Of a stretch of 64,000 bases of DNA, positions 42,101 to 52,200 are shown piece after piece; position 1 is the stretch's first letter; every line of letters begins with the position of its first letter. Below the pieces are notes generated by a model, which did not search any database, was not told the DNA's origin, and saw only the letters and a program-made list of their open reading frames with translations. The translations under genes and the position numbers were made by a program. Source of the DNA: Glycine soja. Taxonomy: Eukaryota; Streptophyta; Magnoliopsida; Fabales; Fabaceae. Location: the NCBI RefSeq assembly GCF_004193775.1, contig NW_021143976.1, positions 1-64,000 of the forward strand, written 5' to 3'.

Positions 42101-45100
42101 GTCTCGATATATAATGCGTCTGAATCAGACCTTCGTGTGTAAATTTATGACCATTTGAATTGCTCAAGAGCTTCCATTGTTCAATTTCGAGCGTCTCGAT
42201 ATCTTATGCGCCTTAATCTGACCTCCGAGTGAAACGTTATGACCATTTGAATTTCTCGAGAGCTTCCGTTGTCAAATTTTGAGTGTCTCGATATATTATG
42301 CGCCTGAATCGGACCTCTGAGTGAAACGTTATGACCATTTGAATTTCTCGAGAGCTTCCGCTGTTCTATTTCGAGCGTCTCGATATCTTATGCGCCTGAA
42401 TCGGACCTCCTAGTGAAAATTTATGACCATTTGAATTGCTCAAGAGCTTCCATTGTTCAATTTCGAGCGTCTCGAAATATTATGTGCCTGAATCGGGACT
42501 CCGAGTGTAAAGTTTTGACCATTTGAATTGCTTAAGAGCTTCCATTGTTCAATTTCGAACATCTCGGTATATTATGCGCCTGAATCTGACCTCCGTGTGA
42601 AAACTTATGACCATTTGAATTTCTCGACAGCTTCCATTGTTCAATTTCGAGCGTCTCTATATGTGATGCGCCTAAATCTGACCTCCGTGAGAAAAGATAT
42701 GACCATTTGAATTTGTCGAGAGCTTTCCTTGTTCAATTTTGAGCGTCTCGATATCTTATTCGCCTGAATCGGACCTCCGTGTGAAAAGTGATGACAATTT
42801 GAATTTCTCGAGAGCTTCCGTTGTCAAATTTTGAGTGTCTCGATATATTATGCGCCTGAATCGGACCTCCGAGTGAAACGTTATGACCATTTGAATTTCT
42901 CGAGACCTTCCGTCGTTCAATTTCGAGAGTCTCGATATCTTATGCGCCTGAATCGGACCTCCGAGTGAAAAGTTATGACCATTTGAAATGCTCAAGAGCT
43001 TCCATTGTTCAATTTCGAGCGTCTCGATATATAATGCGCCTGAATCAGACCTCCGAGTGTAAATTTATGACCATTTGAATTGCTCAAGAACTTCCATTGT
43101 TCAATTTCGAGCATCTCGATATATTATGCGCATGAATCTGACCTCCGTGTGAAAAGTTATGACCATTTGAATTGTTCAAGAGCTTCCATTGTTCAATTTC
43201 GAGCGTCTCGATATATTATGCGCCTGAAACGGACCTCCGAGTGAAAAGTTATGACCATTTGAATTGCTCAAGAGCTTCCATTGTTCCATTTCGAGCGTCT
43301 CGATATATTATGTGCCTGAATCGGACCTCCGAGTGTAAAGTTGGGACCATTTGAATTGCTCAAGAGCTTTCATTGTTCATTTTCGAGCATCTCGATATAT
43401 GATGCGCCTGAATCGGACCTTCGAGTCAAAAGTTATGACCATTTGAATTTCTCGAGAGCTTCCGTTGTTCAATTTCGAGCGTCTCGATATATTATGCGCC
43501 TGAATCTGACCTCCGTGTGAAAACTTATGACCATTTGAATTTCTCGACAGCTTCCGTTGTTCAATTTCGAGCGTCTCTATATGTGATGCGCCTAAATATG
43601 ACCTCCGTGAGAAAAGTTATGACCATTTTAATTTCTCGAGAGCTTCTGTTGTTCAATTTCGAGAATCTCTATATGTGATGCGCCAGAATCGAACCTCCGT
43701 GTGAAAAGTTATGACCATTTGAATTTCTCGAGAGCTTCCGCTGTTCTATTTCGAGCGTCTCGATATATTATGTGCCTGAATCGGACCTCTGAGTGAAACG
43801 TTATGACCATTTGAATTTCTCGAGAGCTTCCGTCGTTCAATTTCGAGAGTCTCGATATCTTATACGCCTGAATCGGACCTCCGAGTGAAAAGTTATGACC
43901 ATTTGAAATGCTCAAGAGCTTCCATTGTTCAATTTCGAGCGTCTCGATATATAAAGAGCCTGAATCAGACCTTCGTGTGTAAATTTATGACCATTTGAAT
44001 TTCTCAAGAGCTTCCATTGTTCAATTTCGAGCATCTCGATATATTATGCGCCTGAATCTGACCTCCGTGTGAAAAGTTATGACCATTTGAATTTCTCGAG
44101 AGCTTCCATTGTTCAATTTCGAGCGTCTCGATATCTTATGCGCCTGAATCGGACCTCCGAGTGAAAAGTTATGACCATTTGAAATGCTCAAGAGCTTCCA
44201 TTGTTCAATTTCGAGCGTCTCGATCTATAATGCGCCTGAATCAGACCTTCGTGTGTAAATTTATGACCATTTGAATTGCTCAAGAGCTTCCATTGTTCAA
44301 TTTCGAGCATCTCGATATATTATGCGCCTTAATCTGACCTCCGAGTGAAACGTTATGACAATTTGAATTTCTCGAGAGCTTCCGTTGTTGAATTTCGAGC
44401 GTCTTGATATCTTATGCGCCTGAATCGGACCTTCTAGTGAAAATTTATGACCATTTGAATTGCTCAAGAGCTTCCATTGTTCAATTTCGAGCGTCTCGAT
44501 ATATAATGCGTCTGAATCAGACCTTCGTGTGTAAATTTATGACCATTTGAATTGCTCAAGAGCTTCCATTGTTCAATTTCGAGCGTCTCGATATCTTATG
44601 CGCCTTAATCTGACCTCCGAGTGAAACGTTATGACCATTTGAATTTCTCGAGAGCTTCCGTTGTCAAATTTTGAGTGTCTCGATATATTATGCGCCTGAA
44701 TCGGACCTCTGAGTGAAACGTTATGACCATTTGAATTTCTCGAGAGCTTCCGCTGTTCTATTTCGAGCGTCTCGATATCTTATGCACCTGAATCGGACCT
44801 CCTAGTGAAAATTTATGACCATTTGAATTGCTCAAGAGCTTCCATTGTTCAATTTCGAGCGTCTCGAAATATTATGTGCCTGAATCGGGACTCCGAGTGT
44901 AAAGTTTTGACCATTTGAATTGCTTAAGAGATTCCATTGTTCAATTTCGAACATCTCGGTATATTATGCGCCTGAATCTGACCTCCGTGTGAAAACTTAT
45001 GACCATTTGAATTTCTCGACAGCTTCCGTTGTTCAATTTCGAGCGTCTCTATATGTGATGCGCCTAAATCTGACCTCCGTGAGAAAAGATATGACCATTT

Positions 45101-45560
45101 GAATTTGTCGAGAGCTTTCCTTGTTCAATTTTGAGCGTCTCGATATCTTATTCGCCTGAATCGGACCTCCGTGTGAAAAGTGATGACAATTTGAATTTCT
45201 CGAGAGCTTCCGTTGTCCAATTTTGAGTGTCTCGATATATTATGCGCCTGAATCGGACCTCCGAGTGAAACGTTATGACCATTTGAATTTCTCGAGACCT
45301 TCCGTCGTTCAATTTCGAGAGTCTCGATATCTTATGCGCCTGAATCGGACCTCCGAGTGAAAAGTTATGACCATTTGAAATGCTCAAGAGCTTCCATTGT
45401 TCAATTTCGAGCGTCTCGATATATAATGCGCCTGAATCAGACCTTCGTGTGTAAATTTATGACCATTTGAATTGCTCAAGAACTTCCATTGTTCAATTTC
45501 GAGCATCTCGATATATTATGCGCATGAATCTGACCTCCGTGTGAAAAGTTATGACCATTT
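36131..45560 (+). repeat. 26-monomer higher-order repeat, exactly 2,392 bp, four near-identical copies
   Basis: Landmarks recur every 2,392 bp (26 x 92) with no indel: 36533, 38925, 41317, 43709; 37744, 40136, 42528, 44920; 37972, 40364, 42756, 45148; and GTTGGGACC at 36164 and 38556. Copies begin near 36,131, 38,523, 40,915 and 43,307; the fourth runs out near 45,560. Diagnostic monomers include GATATATAAAGAGCCTG, GATCTATAATGCGCC, TTGTTGAATTTCGAGCG and AACATCTCGGTATATT. This is the most homogeneous HOR in the window and so presumably the youngest. Confidence 0.92.
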
Positions 45561-48067
45561 GAATTTTTCGAGAGCTTCCATTGTTCAATTTCGAGCGTCT
45601 CTATATGTGATGCGCCTAAATCTGACCTCCGTGAGAAAAGTTATGACCATTTGAATTTGTCGAGAGCTTTCCTTGTTCAATTTTGAGCGTCTCGATATCT
45701 TATTCGCCTGAATCGGACCTCCGTGTGAAAAGTTATGACAATTTGAATTTCTCGAGAGCTTCCGTTGTCTAATTTTGTGTGTCTCGATATATTATGCGCC
45801 TGAATCGGACCTCCGAGTGAAACGTTATGACCATTTGAATTTCTCGAGAGCTTCCGCTGTTCTATTTCGAGCGTCTCGATATCTTATGCGCCTGAATTGG
45901 ACCTCCGAGTGAAACGTTATGACCATTTGAATTTCTCGAGAGCTTCCGCTGTTCTATTTCGAGCGTCTCGATATCTTATGTGCCTGAATCGGGCCTCCTA
46001 GTGAAAAGTTATGACCATTTCAATTGCTCAAGAGCTTCCATTGTTCAATTTCGAGCGTCTCGATATATTATGTGCCTGAATCGGACCTCCGAGTGTAATG
46101 TTATGACCATTTGAATTTCTCGAGAGCTTCCGTTGTTCAGTTTCGAGCATCTCGATATCTTATGCGCCTGAATCGGACCTCTTAGTGAAAAGTTATGACC
46201 ATTTGAAATGCTCAAGAGCTTCCATTGTTCAATTTCGAGCGTCTCGATATATAATGCGCCTGAATCGGACCTGCGAGTGTAAATTTATGACCATTTGAAT
46301 TGCTCAAGAGCTTCCATTGTTCAATTTCGTGCATCTCGATATATTATGCGCCTTAATCTGACCTCCGAGTGAAACGTTATGACCATTTGAATTTCTCGAG
46401 AGCTTCTTTTGTTGAATTTCGAGCGTCTTGATATCTTATGCGCCTAAATCGGACCTCCTAGTGAAAATTTATGACCATTTGAATTGCTCAAGAGCTTCCA
46501 TTGTTCAATTTCGAGCGTCTCGAAATATTATGTGCCTGAATCGGACCTCCGAGTGTAAAGTTATGACCATTTCAATTGCTCAAGAGCTTCCATTGTTCAA
46601 TTTCGAGCATCTCGATATATTATGCGCCTGAATCTGACCTCCGTGTGAAAAGTTATGACCATTTGAATTTCTCGAGAGCTTCCGTTGTTCAATGTCGAGC
46701 GTCTCGATATCTTATGCGCCTGAATCGGACCTCCGTGTGAAACATTATGACCATTTGAATTGCTCAAGAGCTTCCATAGTTCAAATTGGAGAATCTCGAT
46801 ATATTATGCGCTTGAATATGACCTCCGTGTGAGAAGTTATGACCATTTGAATTTCTCGAGAGCTTCCGTTGTTCAATTCCGAGCGTCTCGATATATTATG
46901 TGCCTAAATCGGACATCCGAGTGAAACGTTATGACCATTTGAATTTCTCGAGAGCTTCCGTTGTTCAATTTTAATCGTCTCGATATATTATGTGACTGAA
47001 TCAGACATCCGATTGAAACGTTATGACCATTTGAATTGCTCAAGAGCTTCCATTGTTCAATTTCGAGCGTCTCGATATATTATGTGCCTGAATCGGACCT
47101 CCGAGTGTAAAGTTGGGACCATTTGAATTGCTCAAGAGCTTTCATTGTTCATTTTCGAGCATCTCGATATATGATGCGCCTGAATCGGACCTTCGAGTCA
47201 AAAGTTATGACCATTTGAATTTCTCGAGAGCTTCCGTTGTTCAATTTCGAGCGTCTCGATATATTATGCGCCTGAATCTGACCTCCGTGTGAAAACTTAT
47301 GACCATTTGAATTTCTCGACAGCTTCCGTTGTTCAATTTCGAGCGTCTCTATATGTGATGCGCCTAAATATGACCTCCGTGAGAAAAGTTATGACCATTT
47401 TAATTTCTCGAGAGCTTCTGTTGTTCAATTTCGAGAATCTCTATATGTGATGCGCCAGAATCGAACCTCCGTGTGAAAAGTTATGACCATTTGAATTTCT
47501 CGAGAGCTTCCGCTGTTCTATTTCGAGCGTCTCGATATCTTATGTGCCTGAATCGGGCCTCCTAGTGAAAAGTTATGACCATTTCAATTGCTCAAGAGCT
47601 TCCATTGTTCAATTTCGAGCGTCTCGATATATTATGTGCCTGAATCGGACCTCCGAGTGTAATGTTATGACCATTTGAATTTCTCGAGAGCTTCCGTTGT
47701 TCAGTTTCGAGCATCTCGATATATTATTCGGCTGAATCGGACCTTCAAGTGAAAAGTTATGACAATTTGAATTTCTCGAGAGCTTCCGTTGTTCAATTGC
47801 GAGCGTCTCGATATCTTATGCGCCTGAATCGGACCTCCAAGTGAAACGTTATGACCATTTGAATTTCTTTAGAGCTTCCGTTGTTCAATTTTGAGCGTCT
47901 CGATATCTTATGCGCCTGAATCGGACCTCCGAGTGTAAAGTTATGACCATTTCAATTGCTCAAGAGCTTCCATTGTTCAATTTCGACCATCTCGATATAT
48001 TATGCGCCTGAATCTGACCTCCGTGTGAAAAGTTATGACCATTTGAATTTCTCGAGAGCTTCCGTGG
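45561..48067 (+). repeat. Forward-arm end: satellite with a copied 35.4-36.5 kb segment, up to the LTR
   Basis: The stretch about 46,400-47,500 repeats 35,450-36,550 at an offset of 10,948 bp. A second local duplication of 1,564 bp (17 monomers) is seen by the marker GGGCCTCCTAGTG at 45991 and 47555. The array stops inside a monomer: it reads TCTCGAGAGCTTCCG and then passes into the LTR end. Confidence 0.75.
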
Positions 48068-48574
48068 TGATCATTTTAAGGCGTTGGACCTTAAAAATAA
48101 TCCATTTTACTTAGTGAGAAATTGAAATGACAAACTTCAAAAGCCTATTTTTATGGACGAGCTTGACTAGGCGAATTGATTTTAGCCTTTAGTTTCACTT
48201 TAGTTATTAATCAATTCGATTAAGAATGAGAAATCCCAAAGAGAAAACGTCCGATTGATTTTCCGCTTTATTTTACTAAAAGATGTCTTTTTGATTATTA
48301 TATTATTTTTTACCTCTTTTTTTTATTTCCAACGTGGTTACGGCACGACCGAACGGTCGGAATTTATTTTAACCGAAGTTAACGGATAATACAATTCAAA
48401 CGTTCGGTGGAAATTTATTTTATTTTTAAGTTAAGCGAGAAATGACTTAAGTAAAATGGCTTAAGCACGTCAACAGGGGGTATAAAAAGTAAACAAAACG
48501 AGAATAAAAATGCACGAAACACAATGTGGACCACTACAGGTACATAGAATGAATCGAAAAGCTTGGTTCGAGGT

Positions 48575-48580
48575 ACTTAC
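48575..48580 (-). promoter_or_regulatory. Consensus 5' splice-donor-like site in the LTR leader
   Basis: On the minus strand the leader reads TTCAACGG then GTAAGTACC, an excellent match to the plant 5' splice site. It lies about 185 nt after the inferred start. If used, LTR transcripts would have a short non-coding first exon. Splicing itself is not shown by the sequence. Confidence 0.4.
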
Positions 48581-48585
48581 CCGTT

Positions 48586-48631
48586 GAAGATCGAAGAACG
48601 ATGAAGAACGAATGAAGAACGTCGAAGAACA
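48586..48631. repeat. Degenerate GAAGAACGA short tandem repeat in the LTR leader
   Basis: On the plus strand about five repeats of a 9-11 bp unit built on GAAGAAC are seen (TCGAAGAACG, ATGAAGAACG, AATGAAGAAC, GTCGAAGAAC). In the transcript sense (minus strand) this gives a pyrimidine-rich tract just before the splice-donor-like site. Confidence 0.6.
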
Positions 48632-48790
48632 GTTGAAACCTTTGCGAAATTCCTCACGGAAAACGTTACGAAAACGTTTCGGAAGCGCCTCGGCTTAGAT
48701 TTTCTTCACGGAAACAATTTTTCCAAGCAAATTCGAAAGAGAGAGAAGTGCCAAAGGGGTTGAACCCTTTTCTTCTTCACTTCCTCCCCT

Positions 48791-48798
48791 ATTTATAG
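48791..48798 (-). promoter_or_regulatory. TATA box of the LTR promoter
   Basis: On the minus strand the sequence reads CTATAAATAGGGGAGGAAG, a strong plant-type TATA box. Transcription would start about 30 bp downstream, near 48,760. That splits the LTR into a U3 of about 530 bp (49,297 to roughly 48,765) and an R-U5 of about 700 bp. The start site is inferred from the TATA position only. Confidence 0.6.
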
Positions 48799-48825
48799 CA
48801 AAATAGGGGAGGTGGTTACCGCCCA

Positions 48826-48841
48826 GCTCGCCTAGGCGAGC
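48826..48841. other. Perfect 16-bp palindrome in the LTR
   Basis: GCTCGCCTAGGCGAGC is its own reverse complement. It lies 28 bp upstream of the TATA box in the minus-strand reading, in the promoter-proximal U3. Confidence 0.75.
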
Positions 48842-48844
48842 CAG

Positions 48845-48880
48845 GTTGCTTCCTCCAGAAGCAACAGCCTTCTGGAGGAA
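48845..48880. other. Two overlapping, mutually exclusive hairpins in the LTR
   Basis: Hairpin A pairs GTTGCTTC (48,845-48,852) with GAAGCAAC (48,858-48,865) around a 5-nt loop. Hairpin B pairs TTCCTCCAGAAG (48,850-48,861) with CTTCTGGAGGAA (48,869-48,880) around a 7-nt loop. They share bases, so only one can form at a time. In the element's orientation they sit in U3 upstream of the TATA box, so a DNA-level role or none is likelier than an RNA switch. Confidence 0.65.
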
Positions 48881-48972
48881 TATTTTGGAGGGCCCAAGTG
48901 GGCCTGGGTGCTATTTGCACCCCCATTTTTACTAAGTACACCCCTCTCTGCTTTTTTTTTGTGATTCTTTTT

Positions 48973-49175
48973 TCGTAAAGTTACGGAAACTTACGAATTT
49001 CGTAACGATACTTGTTTTCTTTCCGTAATGTTACGGAACCTTGCGGATTACATAATCATCCCCTTTTTGACTTATGGAATGTTACGCAACCTCACTTAAT
49101 TATGCAACGATGCTTCCATTTGATTTCCGTGTGTCACGGAAACTTACGGATTGTGCATCAATATATTTTTTTTGG
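48973..49175. repeat. Four degenerate tandem repeats of about 51 bp in the LTR U3
   Basis: The core GTTACGGAAC and its variants lie at about 48,980, 49,030, 49,081 and 49,133 (spacings 50, 51 and 52 bp). Each is preceded by TTCCGTAA or a variant of it, and several units continue ACTTACGGATT and then a TGCAACGATG-like tail. TTCCGTAA/TTACGGAA form an inverted pair in the better-kept units. Direct repeats in U3 are often enhancer-like in LTR elements; that role is inferred here. Confidence 0.65.
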
Positions 49176-49297
49176 TTTTCCGGCATGTCCTGGAATTTCA
49201 CAAATTGCATAATGATGGGTGCCAAGCACCTCACAAGGACCAAAGAAAGGTCGCATGTCACCAAGCAAAGGTCCCCGGACGAAATTAGGGTATGACA

Positions 49298-52200
49298 GTC
49301 TGATTCAGGCGAATAATATATCAAGACGCTCGAAATTGAACAATGAAAGCTTTTGAGCAATTCAAATGGTCATTACTTTTCACTCGGAGGTCTGATTCAG
49401 GCGCATAATATATCGAGACGCTCGATATTGAACAACGAAAGCTCTCGAAAAATTCAAATGGTCATAACTTTTCACTCGGAGGTCCAATTCAGGCGCATAA
49501 TATATCGAGACGCTAAAAAATGAACAATGGAAGCTCTTGAGCAATTCAAATGGTCATAACTTTTGACTCGGAGACCCGATTCAGGCGCATAATATATCGA
49601 GACGCTCAAAATTGAACAATGGAAGCTATTGAGCAATTCAAATGGTCATAACTTTCAACTCGGAGGTCTGATTCAGGCAAATAATACATCAAGACGCTCG
49701 AAATTGAACAATGAAAGCTTTTGAGCAATTCAAATGGTCATTACTTTTCACTCGGAGGTCTGATTCAGGTGCATAATATATCGAGACGCTCGATATTGAA
49801 CAACGAAAGCTCTCAAGAAATTAAAATGGTCATAACTTTTCACTTGGAGGTCCGACTCAAGCGCATAATATATCGAGACGCTTCAAATTAAACAACGGAA
49901 GCTCTCGTGAAATTCAAATGGTCATAACTTTTAACTCGGAGGTCCGATTGAGGCGCATAATATATTTAGACGCTCAAAATTGAACAACGAAAGCTCTCGA
50001 GAAATTCAAATGGTCATAACCTTTCACTCGGATGTCCGATTCAGGCGCATAATATATCGAGACGCTCGAAATTGAACAATGAAAGCTCTTGAGCAATTCA
50101 AATGGTCATTACTTTTCACTCGGAGGTCTGATTCAGGCGCATAATATATCGAGACGCTCGATATTGAACAACGAAAGCTCTCGAGAAATTCAAATGGTCA
50201 TAACTGTCATCTCGGAGGTCCGATTCAGGCGCATAATATATCAAGACGCTCGAAATTGAACAATGGAAGCTTTTGAGCATTTCAAATGGTCAATACTTTT
50301 CACTCGGAGGTCCAATTCAGGCGCATAATATATCGAGACGCTCGATATTGAACAACGAAAGCTCTCGAGAGATTCAAATGGTCATAACTTTTCACTTGGA
50401 GGTCCGATTCAGGCGCATAATATATATAGACGCTTGAAATTGAACAATGGAAGCTCTCGTGAAATTCAAATGGTCATAACTTTTAACTCGGAGGTCTGAT
50501 TTAGGCGCATAATATATCAAGACGCTCAAAATTGAACAACGGAAACTCTAGACAAATTCAAATGGTGATAACCTTTCACTCAGGGGTCCGATTCAGGCGC
50601 ATAATATATCGAGACACTCGAAATTGAACAATGGAAGCTCTTGAGCAATTAAAATGGTCATTAATTATCACTCTGAGGTCTGATTCAGGCGCATAATATA
50701 TCGAGACGCTCGATATTGAACAACGAAAGCACTCGATAAATTCAAATGGTCATAACTTTCAACTCGGAGGTCCGATTGACGCCATAATATATCAACACGC
50801 TCGAAATTGAACAATGGAAGCTTTTGAGCATTTCAAATGGTCAATACTTTTCACTCGGAGGTCCGATTCAGGCGCATAATATATCGAGACGCTCGATATT
50901 GAACAACGAACGCTCTTGAGCAATTCAAATGGTCATTACTTTTCACTCGGAGGTCCGATTCAAGCGCATAATATATCGAGACGCTCGAAATTGAACAACG
51001 AAAGCTCTCGAGAAATTCAAATGGTCATAACTTTCAACTCGGAGGTCCGATTCAGGCGCATAATATATCAAGATGCTCGAAATTGAACAATGAAAGCTTT
51101 TGAGCAATTCAAATGGTCATTACTTTTCACTCGGAGGTCTGATTCAGGCGCATAATATATCGAGACGCTCGATATTGAACAACGAAAGCTCTCGAGAAAT
51201 TAAAATGGTCAGAACTTTTCACTTGGAGGTCCGACTCAGGCGCATAATATATCGAGACGCTTCAAATTAAACAACGGAAGCTCTCGTGAAATTCAAATGG
51301 TCATAACTTTTAACTCGTAGGTTCATTTCATGCGCATAATATATCAAGACGCTCAAAATTGAACAACGGAAGCTCTCGAGAAATTCAAATGGTCATAACC
51401 TTTCACTCATGGGTCCGATTCAGGCGGATAATATATCGAGGCGCTCGATATTGAACAATGAAAGCTCTCGAGAAATTAAAATGGTCATAACTTTTCAGTT
51501 GGAGGTCCGATTCAGGCGCATAATATATCTAGACGCTAGAAATTAAACAACGGAAGCTCTCGAGAAATTCAAATGGTCATAACCTTTCACTCAGAGGTCC
51601 GATTCAGGCGCATAATATATCGAGACGCTCGAAATTGAACAATGGAAGCTCTTGAGCAATTAAAATGGTCAGTACTTTTCACTCGGTGGTCCGATTCAGG
51701 CGCATAATATATCGAGACGCTCGATATTGAACAATGAAAGCACTCGAGAAATTCAAATGGTCATAACTTTCAACTCGGAGGTCCGATTGACCCCATAATA
51801 TATCAACACGCTCGAAATTGAACAATGGAAGATTTTGAGCAATTCAAATGGTCATTACTTTTCACTCGGAGGTCCGATTCAGGCACATAATATATCGAGA
51901 CGCTCGATATTGAACAACGGAAGCTCTCGAGAAATTCAAATGGTCATAACTTTTCACTCGGAGGTCCGATTCAGGCGCATAATATATCAAGACGCTCGAT
52001 ATTGAACAACGAAAGCTCTCGAGAAATTAAAATGGTCATAACTTTTCACTTGGAGGTCCGACTCAGGCGCATAATATATCGAGACGCTTCAAATTAAACA
52101 ACGGAAGCTCTCGTGAAATTCAAATGGTCATAACTTTTAACTCGGAGGTCCGATTGAGGCGCATAATATATTTAGATGCACAAAATTGAACAACGAAAGC

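Larger units (their letters stand above)
1..48067 (+). repeat. Centromeric satellite array, forward arm (SB92/CentGm-type, 92-bp monomer)
   Basis: This is a head-to-tail tandem array of about 520 monomers. Successive ATGACC landmarks at 81, 173, 265 and (as ATGTCC) 357 are exactly 92 bp apart, and the period holds along the whole arm apart from rare 1-2 bp indels. Each monomer reads in order AGTTATGACC, ATTTGAATT, CTCGAGAGCTTCC, TTGTTCAATTTCGAG, TCGATATATTATGCGCCTG, AATCGGACCTCCGAGTGAAA. Two common variants at the second block are TTTCTCGAGAGC and TTGCTCAAGAGC. From memory of the family this matches the soybean SB92/CentGm satellite, which marks CENH3 centromeres. I cannot assign it firmly to CentGm-1 or CentGm-2; the 92-bp length favours CentGm-1. 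No gene or foreign insert interrupts this arm. Confidence 0.93.
48068..49297 (-). mobile_element. Solo LTR of a plant LTR retrotransposon (probably Ty3/gypsy), 1,230 bp
   Basis: This is the only non-satellite sequence. Read on the minus strand it begins TGTCATACCCTAATTTCGTC and ends TTAAAATGATCA, giving the TG...CA ends of an LTR. It holds a TATA box (CTATAAAT), a purine-rich leader and a consensus splice donor in that orientation, so the element lies on the minus strand. A TGTCATACCC start is familiar to me from legume Ty3/gypsy LTRs, but no coding region, primer-binding site or polypurine tract is present, so the clade cannot be set. The left edge could be 48,065 instead of 48,068 because TGG also precedes it. 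Flanking 5-mers (CGTGG left, GTCTG right) do not match, so there is no target-site duplication. Confidence 0.83.

Noticed and set aside
391..47000. Dozens of 60-94 codon ORFs on both strands with strongly similar products
   Set aside because: They are translations of the 92-bp satellite. Their ends fall at fixed monomer positions, they recur at HOR steps, and they show no start context, domain or codon signal.
48481..48489. Plus-strand TATAAAAAG as the LTR promoter
   Set aside because: The LTR ends and the stronger CTATAAATAG with leader and splice donor all fit the minus-strand orientation, so this is probably chance AT-rich sequence.
48068..49297. A complete retrotransposon or a host gene fragment
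   Set aside because: There is only 1.2 kb, with TG...CA ends, no second LTR, no coding domains, and satellite directly on both sides.
48068..49297. Assignment to the known soybean centromeric retrotransposon GmCR
   Set aside because: I cannot recall its LTR sequence well enough to compare. A search of this LTR against GmCR and soybean repeat libraries would decide.
49012..49360. Three overlapping ORFs of 66-86 codons in and beside the LTR
   Set aside because: They overlap in different frames and strands, cover degenerate U3 repeats, and one runs on into the satellite. None resembles retrotransposon gag or pol.
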